Shown here in pieces: positions 37,746-52,145 of a stretch of 64,000 nt of DNA; the first letter of the stretch is position 1, and each line of letters opens with the position of its first letter. A program made the translations under genes and the position numbers. Origin of the DNA: Cruorifilaria tuberocauda (lineage: Eukaryota > Nematoda > Chromadorea > Rhabditida > Onchocercidae); assembly GCA_013365365.1 (NCBI GenBank), contig JABVXU010000012.1:62001-126000 (forward strand). The letters are read 5' to 3'. Below the pieces are notes generated by a model. The model was not told the DNA's origin, searched no databases, and was given only the letters and a program-made list of their open reading frames with translations.

Positions 37746-40700
37746 TGAATTTGTTTCAGTGTGAAAGTTCAATTTCAATGATCGGGATGATACAGTTTGG
37801 TTAGCTTCGACAGCCGGCCAGGACCAGGAAAGGAAAGCTGAGAATAATATTTTGATATTTTTCATCAACAAGGAATGAAATCGCGAATTAATGTGTAAAA
37901 TCGTTTGCAAATAAATTCTATTCCAATACTTTAATTTAAAATTTCAAGCATTTCTGCTTATCAAGCACTCCCAATTAAAATATGTTAAAACAAAAAATTA
38001 AAGGGATTGATTTGATTCAAAATTTTAGCAAAATAGGCAAAAATTTTCATCCCTCATTTTTTCAATCAGTAAAGAATTATATCCTGTTGACTTAATTTCA
38101 TTCTTTTAATGATTTAAATTGTAGTGAAGCAATAGTAGAGGTGAAGTGGTAACAGAAAACTTTGCAACTTTTCATTTTCTTTGTTTTTCTTAAAAGTTAA
38201 CAACGATAGGCGATCACTAACAAATGCATAGTTGTTTAAATAAAATATTATCCTTCCGAATAACAACTGATTATCACACCAATCATTTTTAATAACTCAT
38301 TCAAACTGATCTGTCATCCATTAATTTGCTTTTTCAATTCTAACAATCTTTTTAGTGATTGTCATTTTTTATAAATAACAAATTGAATTCACGCCTACTT
38401 AGAAATTGACATGTTTTGTTTCTCTTTCAGTTAGCTGCACTGAATAATTCAAATCAATATTTTTTTAGCTAATTCTATCTGCAATTATAATTAAGTTTTT
38501 TCGTTTACTTTTTCGATGTTCTAAATTAATTTCTTTCAATTTAATGATAAATAAAAGACAAATAAATTTTATGGTAACTTTGATTTTATTCTTGCTTGAT
38601 ATAGTACTATTCAGTTATCAAGGAATAAATATTATTTTTATAACAAATATGAAATAAACTCAAGAAAGGAAAAGTTTTTTCATTTTTTAAGTGAACAACA
38701 ACTGATAGTTCAATCAATAATTAATATTTATTAGCCATATCTATAAAATAACCTTGGAAAACAGTATTTCTGTCATCGATATTTCTATTTTATATAAATT
38801 ATATGCATGAATGAAAAATTGATAGCAATAATTATGAACCATGAAACTATTATAAACAACAAATTTTTATCATTTGATTGAGAAAGTAGCACCGAAAGGA
38901 AAAGAGGAGCAAATGAAGCATTTCAACTGATAGTTATCACTAAACACTAGCAGGAATTATTATTACAACAAAATAATTATGAATGAAACCAGTTATGGAA
39001 TGTTAATATTATTGTATGTTGCAATAAAACTTAAGAGCACCTGAAAATTTTCATGGGTCAATTTTACAATACAAACATTATTAATTGTGTTATCTGAACT
39101 GATCTCGAAATAATTATAGTTACATATCATTGTATGATCTTGAGTTGAAATTAAACCTATTTATTAATAGATTCATGAATTGCAATAAAGGCAAAATACA
39201 AAAGAATCAGAAAAGAAGGGAAAGGCTATTATTTTATCACTGGATAATGAAGTAGTTGGTCAAAATGTTCTTTAATGATAATCATAGTTATCATTTTTTA
39301 ATTAACAGTATAAATTAACTGAGAGAGAAAATTAGCAGCGAACTGATACATAAATTAACACTGAATAAAAAGCTGTGATACGTTTATAAAATATAAAGGC
39401 GATAATGCGAAAAATAAATAATCATTGTGCGACGACAAGTCATCATAGGCCACGTGAAATGCGTGAGGCAGATGGCTTAGCTATTAAAGGATAACAATAT
39501 AACAACTGATTAAATTCGCAAAATATAGCTCATGTTTTACTGATAATTTAATATTACAGTATTTTCACATGTTGTTACGGTACTCTTATTTGGCGCTATT
39601 TGAAGAAAACGTACTTGATCAATCTTCGTTATTGATTTATGCTTGCTTCTAATATTATTGGGGAATCGATCACATGGTATTGTGCGCGCATGACTGTTGC
39701 TGAAACTTTCAAAAATAAGTGATTGATTGTTTACGGAAACTGACATGGATTACTTATTGAAAGAATGAATCCGCAAAAATCGCAGAAAGAATTGTTGTCG
39801 GGAGGAACTGTAGAAAAGAACTGTTGAAATGTTCTGAGAGTCAGAGGTGTGGATAAACGGGTGGAGGAGGAATTGATTTGTCTAAGCGCAAAAGTGTATG
39901 AAAATGTCTGTAATTTTTCGATTAAATTAATTCTTCAACTCTTTCTGCTTGAATGAAGAAATAAATATTTGCGAATACTTGAAGTTGATACTAAAATCCC
40001 AAAACTTATGTCAATGACGTATCCTAATATTATGAAATCTTGTCAGCCTGATTGTCACTGTTGATAAAATACTAACTGCCTGATAACAAATATGAAATAT
40101 AATTAATTGAACCTGATTATTGTTATGAACGTTGTTTATTTAACAAGTACAAGCGCCTTACTATATTATATATTTGCATGTCAATTTTACTACGAAAAAT
40201 TTTAAATAGTTACCTTAAATTTAACAACTAGAGAATTAAAAATTTTTCTCCTTACCCGATTATGTTTTTGAATCTAACTTAATTCTTCTTGCATCTAACT
40301 TAGCTCCAACCTTCACTTCCGATTATCATAGAGAAATTGATTACAAAGCAGAAGACTAGGTGAACGAAATAGAAGTAAAGTAAAGGAATGAATATGCATT
40401 TCGGGAACTTGTTATTTAATTAAACATCTTCAAGTTATATGTTATGCAGATAAATAGAAATGAAAGTTTAAAAATGATAAGTGAATTATTTCATTTTCAT
40501 TACATTTGCTCATCTTTTTGATAAAAAACCATTCAATTCGGAATAAATTTAAGTTATTGTTGACTGATGTGAAATGCTTTTTAGCATTTATTTCCATTAT
40601 ATGTACAATTTCAATATGTTTCTAAAAAAAGGCTAATCAGTTGCTTGAATAATGAAATTTTGATGATTGATTAATAATTGGAAAAGAAAATTTTGATATT

Positions 40701-43700
40701 TAAAGATTTCAGTTTTAAAAATGGAATATCAATAATTAATGTGATCCTTACAATTATGAGAAAATGAATCACGAACATCACTTTCTGAAGTCTCTTATAT
40801 TTTCTTTCATTTGAAAGATCAGTGAATACTTTAATTTGAATTCTAATGAAAAACTTATTGACTTAATAAATTTTGAATTGTTAAAGCTTAAATTTCTTTG
40901 ATATTTAAAAAATTTTCTATGCTTTCAGCAATGAGATGAATCTTTTGGAAGGAAAATGGAAAGTGAAATGAAATTAATCATTTCGATAATGGAAATTAGA
41001 TTTAATTCCAGTGGTTCAAATTAGATATTTAACTTTACTGAAGGGTTTAATCAAAATTTTAATTAATTCCAGTTTACGCTTGATCATTTATGCAATTAAT
41101 TTTCATTGTTTTAATAAATGTCACTATTAAACCTTGCAAAATCTCCTTTACCTGAAATTAAAGAAAAATACCAATTTTTTGCCGGTTCTTTACAATGCTT
41201 CCTCACTCTAAACATGTTTGTATCTTTTTACTCAATTCGATAGAAATTAATCGATTTTTCAACCTAACTTTTTGAAATTTGCCCGTTTTAGATTTAAAAA
41301 GTTTAAATTTCTATTAGTATTTAAAAAATGTTTTTATTTAAGAGGGTTAATACCGTATTTTAACAAAAGCATTTTTGTAATTATTAAATTCATTACGTTT
41401 CTATTGTTTTCGTGCTTGATCATCGGTTACGTGTATGATTTCACGTTTAGAAATATTTACCGTCAATTTGAAATGCAATAATTTGTTATACCAAACGATA
41501 TTTTGATTAGTAAGGCTAAGTAAATAATTTTTCTGTTTTCTTTTAATTCTTCTTATAATTTATATTTTCAATTTTCAATTCTGTGAGATGCAACTGCATT
41601 GACAGAGAATGACAGTAAATTGATTAAAAGTTTGGTGAAATCAATAAAATTTAAAAATTTCTGACTTAAGTTTAATCAAATTTCCTTACAAATTTTCTTA
41701 CAAATTAATGAGATTAATTTAATGAATGACTGAATTTTATTCTGATTGGAAAACTTACTATGCGTGCTGTTTTCTATTTTTTTTTTTTATTAAATATATT
41801 TTCAACTTAATACTGATGACATTATCTAATGCAAATAGTATGATCTTTGCTATTAGGTCATTTACGTTTAACTAAACTTTATAAAACCTATCAGTTTACT
41901 GTACAATAATCAGTTTCATCCACTATCTCTCTTAAAGCAATTTCTTTTCTCAGTTTTTTCTGGGAAAAAAATGATGGAGTAATTACAGAACACAAATCAA
42001 TCATTTCAAATATGAAGTTGAAGATAAATATTCTACGAAATTTTTGAAACTCACAGATAAGTTGTTTTAGGGGACAATATTCTAGGGAATTCCCGGAATT
42101 TATGACTTTATGGCTAAAAGATTTTTATACCTGATGGAAAGGAATCAAGTTTGAATTGAAGGAATTATTCCCCAAATATTTGCTTGCTAAATTTACTGCC
42201 ACATTTATCATCGATAATTTAGTAATATTTCTTTAAAATAAAAAACTGTCGCAATACATTTCTTCCACTTAAATTATGCATATCATTTTGATGAAACTTC
42301 AATTTACTTTTCTTTTATTACTTTTTTAGAAAAAAAGCAGAATTTTGTGTATGTGTGTATTCATCGATCAATTAGCGCGGTTCATTACCGCCCGGTTCCT
42401 TCGTCGTTCATCAATCAAAAGGTGTTAGGCGTTATTATGCCTCCAGGGCAAATTCCATCTTTAACGTCGTTTCTTTAAAATATTAGTCTAAAAAAATTAA
42501 AGAATAAGAATTGGGATTTTCCGTAATTAAAATCAATAAATTGAGGAATAAACAAATATTGTTGAAAAGTTATGTAATGAGTAAATAAATAATAATTACA
42601 ATAATGAAATTATTACGTTTGTAATGAGTTTGCTTAAACATTACAGCAACAATAGCATGATATTTCACCTAAGTTTGGTACATTTTCATAAATTTACATA
42701 AAAATTTCTTTACTTTTTAAAACGCTTTCATTTCAATCAGCTGTACTTAAATCTTCATCTAATGATAAGGTCATGGCTTGTCATTGTTGCATTTGATGAA
42801 ATCAGAATTTCGTTAGACAGCTACTGCTTTACTGTAATTAAAAATAATTTTCAGTGTTTTGAAACATCATTTAACACATTGGTTGCAGAAAAGTTTACAG
42901 TAAGACGATATATCATTGTTTTAAAATTTTCAATCAATTAAATATAAAAAAGTTTGCAATCACCAAATCAATACACTAACATATGAAATTTACCAAATAA
43001 ATTACATAAATGAGTAAAGTAATTTAATTATTTAATTGTTATATTTTTTATCAAATTTCGATTTTTTCTTTTTCTATTCGTCCATTATTATTTTTTATTT
43101 CTCTATATCTTTCCCAATCACTTTCCTTTTCTTTCCATTCTGCTACAATTACTTGCCAACTTCCAATTTTGTATTTTCGACAATAAAGCATACCGTTATT
43201 TTCATAATAAAAGCATTCTTCATTGGGCAAAATTAAAAAAATATTTCACCGATCTGAAGAATAAGTTTCAAAAATTAATTTTCAATTTAGCAAAACCAAA
43301 AAATGAGTTTTGGTAATTTCAAGCAGTAAAAAAATGTTTAACTGACAAGAAAAACCAGCTGTAGAGAAAAAGCTTAGTGATGAAAAAGCAACTGTTAGTC
43401 GTTAATTATGCGTATAAAGCGACAAGTGGAAAGAATTGCCGTATTTCGAAAATGAATTAATTCAATCATAACCCCTGACCTTTCTCCTTCATTTCATCCA
43501 GTTACTAATCGGCAATTCTATAATATTAAAGAATTTTGGTATGAACAGATGATCTCTTTGCAAAGCTTTTCGTTCATTGTTGTTGAGAGAAATGTCGAAA
43601 TCGTCAGATGACCTTTCTTTTTTAAACTAATCGAAACTCATATTTAATTTCATCTTCCGCTATTCAGCCTATTAAACATCTAACCTATCAGGCATGTTAA

Positions 43701-44056
43701 ATTCCCGATAGTCGAGAGAATCGTTTCATTATATTTATGATTTGAAAAATAATTCAATTTCAGGAATGATTTTCTTTAGATTTTCTTCAAGTTTTTTTTT
43801 GGTGCAAAAATGCAAAATCAAGTAAAAATAATTTGAAGAATCATCGGGCTATCGAAGAAATAAAAGTTCGGCAGAATTTAGGTAAATTCAGGTAAATATA
43901 ACTCTATCATAATCGCATCCATTTTAGAACTGAATTTTGCCAAATCTTTTTGCAGTAACTGAATTTGATCGAAAATTTAACTGCATAATGATTATACGCG
44001 ATAAAATCACTTTTGATAGGTAGATACAGAAAAAGAATGTACTTAATCCTTTCCGT

Positions 44057-44073
44057 TCTCTCTCTCTCTCTCT
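44057..44073. repeat. (TC)n microsatellite
   Basis: A run of perfect TC dinucleotides followed by degenerate CTTT units. Intergenic. Confidence 0.85.
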
Positions 44074-46166
44074 TTCTTTCTTTTCAATGTATCATAAAAG
44101 GCATTAATTTTAATTTCCTATTTCTCCTGGAAGTATTTGAGAAATAATCTTTTCATATCTTTTTAATAATCTATGAAGAAATGTCAATCCATTTGCGCAA
44201 ACTTCTTACTTTATTATATTTTGCATATTTCCATTTTCCTTCAAAATACTTTGTCCAATAAGAACAAATCAAATGAACCGATGCTTTTTTGGCATTTATA
44301 ACTTAATAAAAAGGGAAACGTTTTAATTGAATTAGAGCATTTCACCCTGACGGATATCATTAATATATTTAAGAGATAGAGGAAATATTGCAGCAGCTCG
44401 AGGACCGAGACTGAGGAGTACGGGGACTAAGGTTTGAGGTCTGATGATTGAGGATCGAGAGAATGAGCTACTTTGCTTCATTGTTCTTGTTTGACTTCAT
44501 CCATCTATTAAACTTTTAAAAAAGCCGTAGAACAAAGAAGAGAATTATTGATTTCTCGAACATTTTGGTTAAATAATTTTTTAATATTAATTTCGAAATT
44601 TTTAAAATTGTTGAAATTCTTCTTGTTCCTCTTTAATTTTTGGATCAGACCATTTTGCGGCAATTTTCAAGTTCTTTGCATTATAGTTTCCTGTGAAATC
44701 CCCTATATTTGAATTCAGTTTGAACAGTTAAATGATATCTCTGTGACTGATAATTGTAAAATAATTAAATTTTATTGCAAATTTGAAATTTCAACGAATT
44801 GTTGCTATCGTTATCTTCTTTATTAATAGAGAATTCATCTTCCATTCATTATTATTATTGTTATCATTTAACTGATTATCGTCGATGTCAAATGTTATCC
44901 TGGTTTTGTTTTTTATTCCATTTTAAGGAATATGAATTAATATCTGTTTGTGGATAATAAATGACTACAACGATATTCATTCTGTAAACAATGATTTTAT
45001 TATTATTAAAATAATCAGCCTCCCTCCCTTTCTCATATCCCGCTCCTTTCCCTTTGCAATTTTCATAAAGTTGATTTGTTTCTGTAAATGAGCAATCATG
45101 AACCAGAAGTTAGAGATGGTAATCATCATCCATATTTCCGAAATATTTGTTTCTTGAAGTATTTTATTGTATTTGATTATCGCATACTATTGTATTTTGG
45201 CTCTCTATTCTTCATCAATAACAGCAACAAAAATAAAAATAGTGGATTGAAGAAAAGGAAAAGAGAGAGAGAAATTCAAGAGCGAAATGAGAATGAAAAA
45301 ACATTTTAGTAAATCATTTTAATACTTGGTGGTTTTGTTTACAAACAAATGTTTATTATATAACGTTTTGCGAAATGGAAAAGTAAACGAAATGATATCA
45401 CAGTGTATTGAATGTTTGTCATTCATAATATTTATAACTGTTTTGTTTTTAGCTGTAAATAGATATTTCTTATGTGATATTCAAGAATATCAGGTAGGCG
45501 ACAAACTTATTGTTATGGAAAGGAAGCATTCACTTAGGTGATGGAAGAATTCAGGAATGTACATATGTAGCTAAAACAGAAATGATTCAATTTTAAACAT
45601 TTTTAAAATTTTGAATTACTGCGAAGTAATAGTTTGAAATGGAGATAATTTGAATGATACAACCAATGTATCATCACGTCAACCCAATTTGAGCATATCA
45701 ATTTTGTTTATGGCTTTTAACAAATACTTTCGCTGTTAACGATGGAATTGCATTCTTTTGAAATGCCAATCGATTTAGAAAAATGCTTTTTGCAATTTTG
45801 AAATGAATGAAATCAATGACAAAAATGGTAAGCTGAAACGTGCCGGTGAATATCAAGCAGTTTCGTAGAGAAAAACAATTGGTAAAACTAAATTATTTCC
45901 AAAAATGAAGCATTCACAATCAAATGATAGCTTTTCGATTGAACAAATGTATTCTAAATTAACTTTAATTCCCAAATGTCAATCTGACTAGTCATTCTTT
46001 TGAAGATAACAAGAAAAGATTTTTGAAAGTTTTAAATTTTAGACTTGAGAAGTTTCGTTGTCAATAATATTAACTTTAAATATGATAAAAGGATAAAAGG
46101 ATTTTTTCAAACAAAAGTAAAAAAGAAATAAATAAGAGTAAGCTAACGGAGAAAAAGATAGAAAAG

Positions 46167-46180
46167 GGAGAGAGAGAGAG
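46167..46180. repeat. (GA)n microsatellite within a purine-rich tract
   Basis: Short run of perfect GA repeats inside a wider purine-rich tract of about 46140-46270 (GAGAGA, AGAAAGG and similar units). Intergenic. Confidence 0.75.
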
Positions 46181-49100
46181 ATAGAGGGCAAATATCTCAG
46201 ATAATTTCAAGACATAGCAGTGAGGAGAGAAAAGAAAGGGATAGAGAAAGAAAGGAGAGAGATTTGAGGAATAATTTCTTTCTGCTCTCTTAGTGATTGA
46301 ATTTGATAATTATATATGTAAAAAAACTTGTTTTTTTTTTACAATTTTAAACCAAGAACGAACAGTTTATTGCTTTTTCTCCTCTTTTTGCTTTCGGAAA
46401 ATTCAATTTTGGTTGAGTATAAAATGTTTTGTGATGAAATTTGAATTCTGTTCTGTTCTGTTCTCTTCTGCATAATACTGATTTTTGAACTCATATCATT
46501 CCACATTTCAAATGAATCTTTGATTTGAACTTTTAATAGATGAAATACATTCATTTCCATTTCTTTATCATTTATTAACAGCTCGGAAGAAGTGTGTTGC
46601 ATGCATTCTCTTGATTCCATTCTCCTTTGTCTTAGATTAATTAATATATTGCTTGCACTATGCAATATTTCATGAGATATGTGAATTAACTTCCTCCATA
46701 AAAAGCTATGAAATAATCATAAAAAAGGAAGAAGCTGTCATTGATCTCATCGCAGTGTGAATTTTGTCATAGAATAAATATGACTAAATTTGTGCTATCA
46801 CTCAATTTTATTGTCCAATTCTCCTTTTTCTCGAGAATTCTCGACAATTTTCTGAAATGATTCATTTTGATGGAAGCATCGAAGGGATGGATTGAAGACA
46901 GTGAAGGAGCGATGTCGAAAAAACCGAAGTCACAAAGTGGATGATGAAATTATATATTGGGAAGTATAAATAGCTCAGTTAAAGCAGACCGTGTGCTTCC
47001 TTCTATCTCAATTCATTGCAACTTGATTTCTTATTTCATTATCATCTTCAAGGATGATGAAGGATTTACGGCTGACGGAGGATTTACCATTACGCAATTC
47101 TCATTCCAAGTTTCAAGTAACTCATATATCCATGAGCTTTAATCTTTCTGCATCACCCCTTAATAGCTCCCCTCTCAGCTGGAGCTTTATCGTCCCCTCT
47201 ATCATCATCATATCATATCATTTCATCATCACTCCCTCAAGCAACGTCACTTCTTATCAATTCCTTTTGTCAAGCTTTGTGTGGCTGTTATCACCATTTT
47301 CAGCAAATTCAAAAGGGAAGTAAAATACAAATGAAAAATGAAAATTGTTTTAAAAAATTAGGATTTTAGAGAAAGAGGAATTGCATTAAAAATTATCTAT
47401 TTTTCCTTTGTTCATTTCACATTTCACTCTAGCAATTGCAAATTATTTCGATAATTCACATATGCTCAAGCCAAATTTATAATTCAAATTTTCTCAAACT
47501 ATTTTTTAATTCAAAATACTCTTTAAGCAGTAAATATTCTCACATATAATACAATAGTTTTTTTTTCCCAAATAATTTCCCACATTCGTCAAAAAGCTTT
47601 GTTTGATTAAGATAGCATAACAATAAAAAGTAAGTCAATTATTCATGACTGTGATGAAATGGCAAAAATGCTTTTTTGTCAAGTGATTTGTTGGTGAAAA
47701 TTTTGACATTAAATTGAACAATTCAACCGAACGATCTGACATCATTAAGTTTAATATTTCCTTTTATAAAAGTAAAATGAGCCAAAAACAATGGAATATG
47801 AAATATGGAAAAAATCAAAAGAAAAAAGCGAACATTTGGAAAAAACCTAATTTAATATTTATATTCTGACTTTTTAGAATATATAGTGACTATTTAAAAT
47901 ATGAGTTCTGATTTTCCAAACGTTGTTAATTGACGCTATAAATGATCAAACATTTTTTTATATCTCAAAAATGTCAAATTTCTAAATACTTATTCCACTT
48001 AATGAAATTAATTAGACGATTAATTAATGGATTAGGTTTTATTAATGTATCGATTACGATTCAATGGATATTTCGTAACCAAATTATTTGTTGTAATTTC
48101 GACAGATTTTGAGCTAATTGATCACTTTCTCCCAATGATTTGAGAAAATTTCGTTTTTGTTTCACTATATCTTACCGTCTCAGTGATTTCTGGTGTTTTT
48201 AAGTGGACTTATGGGAAAGATTTTGTTCTTTTTCCGCATTAAGTTCTCTCTCGTTCTCTCTGTTTATCAATTAATCAGTTTATCTATGGAGGAATGGAGG
48301 AAAAAGAGATTTATGCTGCTCAAAGTGATGCAAACTTTCTAGAAGAATGGACAAAATGATTAATACTTCTATCCAATCCATTCCTGATTCTTTTTTTGGT
48401 TTTTAACTAAAAAATTTGAAGAAAAAATGGAAATGAAGGGAGTTGACGCTGGAAGATACGCACATTTGTACGCACGCACTCTTAGATTTGCACTCTCAGA
48501 CCATTCTGTACTTTTCACAAACTTCATTAAATGTACGCAAATAAATTATAATCACGTGAATGCGATCAGAAATTCCTACGGTGCTCACGTGAAATGAACC
48601 ATGAATTTATGAATTATTACAATTTTTTGAAAAATTGCATTCATTCCATCTTTTTACTATGAAATGAAGTGATTATCAATACTGTTATTGTTTAATTATG
48701 AAGTTGTTTAAGAATATGAGAAAAAATAAATGGAAAATACTACTTCATTATTATTTATTTTAATTTCAATTTCATGTCTTATCTTATTTAAACTATTCAA
48801 ATTCTGTTTTTTTTTTTAATTTTGATTCTGACTTTTTCTTATTCATCAATTTGAATGAAGAAATTTATGATGGATTTTAAAGTAACTGGATTTTTTTGAG
48901 TGTTAGTGCTGAAATATGCAAAATATTAATCTTGAAATTGAAAGTTAAAGTTTTCAAATAGAATTGTTGTAATTTAAATCGACATTTCCGAAAATTATCC
49001 TTTTTCGATTCTTAAATTTGAAATTAGAATTCTTATTTTTCGAACTTTAATATTTCCAATTTTTGTCTATTCGTTTAATAATTCCGAAGTTGAAATAGTT

Positions 49101-51530
49101 GTTTATTAAAATTTGTGTAAACGTACAAATTATTTGCGCTATTATCGCGTAAAGAATATTTGATATCAATTTTCAACATATGACACAAATTTCCTTTCAT
49201 AGTACTGCATGTGTTGACAATCGATAACAAAAAGAGTAAAGGTGTTAAACTGATATTATACTTTGACAACAAGTGATGTTGGCAACAGCAGAAAGTGGAA
49301 AAATGATCAGTTAATTGCTTCCGAAAATTATATTTCTTTTATTAGCTCAATACTCATTATTATAGCAATGAAGGAAGGAAACTTTTGATTAAATTTTCCA
49401 TTTCTTATATCCAATAACTGTATAAAAAAAATGTTTTTAATCAAGAGGCTTGAAAAGTTTTGAAATTGAAATTCTAATGAATGTGTAAAAATGGATTTAT
49501 TTTTCCCCCGACAAGAATGAAGTAAATAAATTAAGCGTCAGCTTCATTTGATGAAAAGCAACCGTTTCAAAAGATGTATGAAAGCTGTACTGATTGACAG
49601 GTCGAAGCAAGAAATGTCTTGAAGAATTTCAGATTTGAATCAAATTTTCGAATTCATATTTACTGTCCAGAAATTATGATTCAATAAAATCGAATAGATA
49701 GAAATCGTCACGATGGAATGAAAGTGTATGTTTCAACAAATTTAATTGCTTATTAAATAAGAAAATACCAATTTAATATCGCCATTTGTCCACAACAGCA
49801 ATAAACTGAACTTTATTATGGGAATTGTGTGACTTAAAGAAAAATTCAAAATTTTTTAATTTTCATTTTTGCAACTGCTTAAAATATTTTAAAAATTATT
49901 CATGCTGAAGATCTCTCATGATTCCTGAATAATAACAAATAACTTAGATTAGTTCATTAGAAATTTGGATTTGTTTTGGTTTCAATATTACTTTTAATTG
50001 AGACACCGAATCGACAAGAATTTATTCATAGATTGAAGTATTAATGAAGACGATTACTATTCAAGCAATCTGTTTGGTACTTTCTCCGCATGATTTTTCC
50101 TTTCCAACTTCTGCCATTCAAATTATATATTCTTTTCTATTCTCAGAAATTTAAATTTGTTTGCATCTTTTGAAATGATAAATTTCTTTGAAATATTTCA
50201 GAAAAAATAATTTTCCACATGAGCCTGAAAAAAATTTTCATGAAATATGAAAATTAATAAATAAATGTATTTCTAATGAGTATGACACAGATGAAGGTAA
50301 TTGGAATGACCTGAGGTGAATAAGTCATTATTAATGACAAGAAAAAGCAAAAAATTACACGGCAATATGCGACCTTCAAATAATAAATTCGCAAGGATTA
50401 TCAACATCTCATATCAGGAATCTGACCCTGTAGGGGTCAATCAAAACTGTAGAATGATTTCCTCTTGCAGTTTTTCCCTTCCCTTTGAGGGAACATCTAG
50501 TTCAAAGGAGTATTGTGTGGACGGAAAAGAGAACTGATGGGCTTAATTTCATTTCTTCTGACCATTTTTCCGTATCGCTCTATTTCTTCTTCGTTTCCTT
50601 TCTCTTCTTTCTTCCTCCTATCCTAATCATTCCCCTTTTCCATGAAGTGATATGATTTGATCTGAATCGGTCTCACTGCAGTCCTCCGTCGATGTTCCAC
50701 TCATCGTGATTCCATCGAAAGATGAAATATCACTGCTCGAATGTTCACAACATTTAATCACTCTTGAAATGCAGTGTAGACTTTGCCAATTGTTATTATC
50801 GTCAACATCATCATCGCCTAAGCCAAACTGATATAAAGAAGTGAATTGTTACTATTATTATCATTATCATCATCATTACAGCTATTATTCCCCAAGTTAT
50901 TATCAGCAGTGTGACAGAAGAGATGAGCAATCGTCATCACAACTATTATCATCGATGTCTTATTGAAGGAATATGTGTAATAAGATTTATTCATATATAA
51001 CTTACTAAATAAAACATTATCAGTAGGCTGATGATAAGGAATAAAAATCAACCTCAATGGGATTGATTAATAATTTGAGAAGGGAACGAAAGAAAAAAGA
51101 AGACAAACTATTAAACAAATAGGCGAATATACTGAGTAAAGTTGGATAAGGTTTCAAATCTTTCAGGTTTTTGTTTCAAACGATCTTTGATGTCTTCGTT
51201 GATTACAGAATTCAAATTAAAAGATTGTTATGAAACTGTTAATCATAACGATTTATCTTTCCAGAAAAATGAACATTTAGTTCTTTCCTTTCCGGAATTT
51301 CAAATTTCGTCAATTACTGAACGGTCGATTATTGGAATGGAATTTTGACGATGAAAAAGAGAAGGGAAAAAGAGAAAACGCAAAAGAGAGGGCTTATACA
51401 AACATTGAAAAAGAAGAGAATATGGAAAAATAAAGAAGATATATTAACTAAAGAATGAAAAGTGTGAACAATAAAAAGAAATGAAGCTTCCAAATATGCG
51501 TGTACACACATTAGCATACACATATATCTG

Positions 51531-51533
<3 letters not shown>

Positions 51534-51566
<33 letters not shown>
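51534..51566. repeat. (AC)n microsatellite
   Basis: Sixteen or so perfect AC units, embedded in a wider CA/TACA-rich tract (about 51500-51632). It lies about 600 bases upstream of the trehalase start codon and is likely polymorphic. Confidence 0.95.
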
Positions 51567-51570
<4 letters not shown>

Positions 51571-51728
51571 GACATACACACGCATATACAATACACCACA
51601 TGCATATACATTACACTCACATACACAAACAGACACGAAGTTTTTGAACGTGAATGATTTTAATTTGAAGGGAGGCGTGGCAATGGCGTTGTCGAAGATG
51701 AGGCGGGGCTGAGAAGCTTGGAAATCGA

Positions 51729-51734
51729 TATAAG
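51729..51734 (+). promoter_or_regulatory. Candidate TATA element and GC-rich promoter of the trehalase gene
   Basis: TATAAG at 51729-51734 follows a GC-richer patch at 51670-51720 containing GGCGTGGC and GGCGGGGC. The leader that follows up to the ATG at 52146 is much less AT-rich than the surrounding DNA, as expected for a transcribed 5' UTR of about 400 bases. The start site itself cannot be seen. Confidence 0.3.
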
Positions 51735-52145
51735 TGAGAGGAAGGGGGAAGTTAGCTCATCATTTCTCCAGGAAGCAGTGCCCGTAGACGGTGACCTCGC
51801 AGTTGCATTAGCAGGCTGAGCCAAGGGCCTTTAGGGCCAAGTATTGTTTCGTTTGGGCTTAGGGACAATAAGGTAGACGGATCGAGTGGAGCATTCTACT
51901 CCTCCGTAGTACACTTCTGATCAATCGTCTTCGATTTCCCTTATCGAAAACGTTCCAACTTTTCCTCTACCAGTACTATTCACTTTCCTCGGGTAAACAA
52001 TTCCCGGTTCAATCAAGAACGGTTTACGATTATTCCGTTTTCAATCTCCGGCAATATTTCCTGCCGTCATACCGATCGGCATTTCATCCGTAAAATCACG
52101 TCATCCCCCGAAGAAACCTCAGCATTTGTCCCAATCCAATCAACC

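Larger units (their letters stand above)
37746..51640. other. Long gene-poor, AT-rich region
   Basis: About 14 kb with no gene I can support, lying between the divergently transcribed ML-domain gene (-) and trehalase (+). Contents noted: a small open frame with splice-like ends at 39537-39746 (-); a GC-richer island at 42347-42477; a purine-rich degenerate repeat at about 44396-44465; simple repeats at 44057-44073, 46167-46180 and 51534-51566. Other frames (45088-45541, 46339-46665, 47054-47323, 50316-50537) lack domains or splice context. It may carry regulatory elements. Confidence 0.5.

Noticed and set aside
46339..46665. 108-codon minus-strand frame
   Set aside because: Low-complexity flanks, no domain, no splice signals, and it overlaps a plus-strand frame of similar quality.
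51329..51626. Cysteine/valine-rich minus-strand frames
   Set aside because: They are translations of the AC microsatellite.
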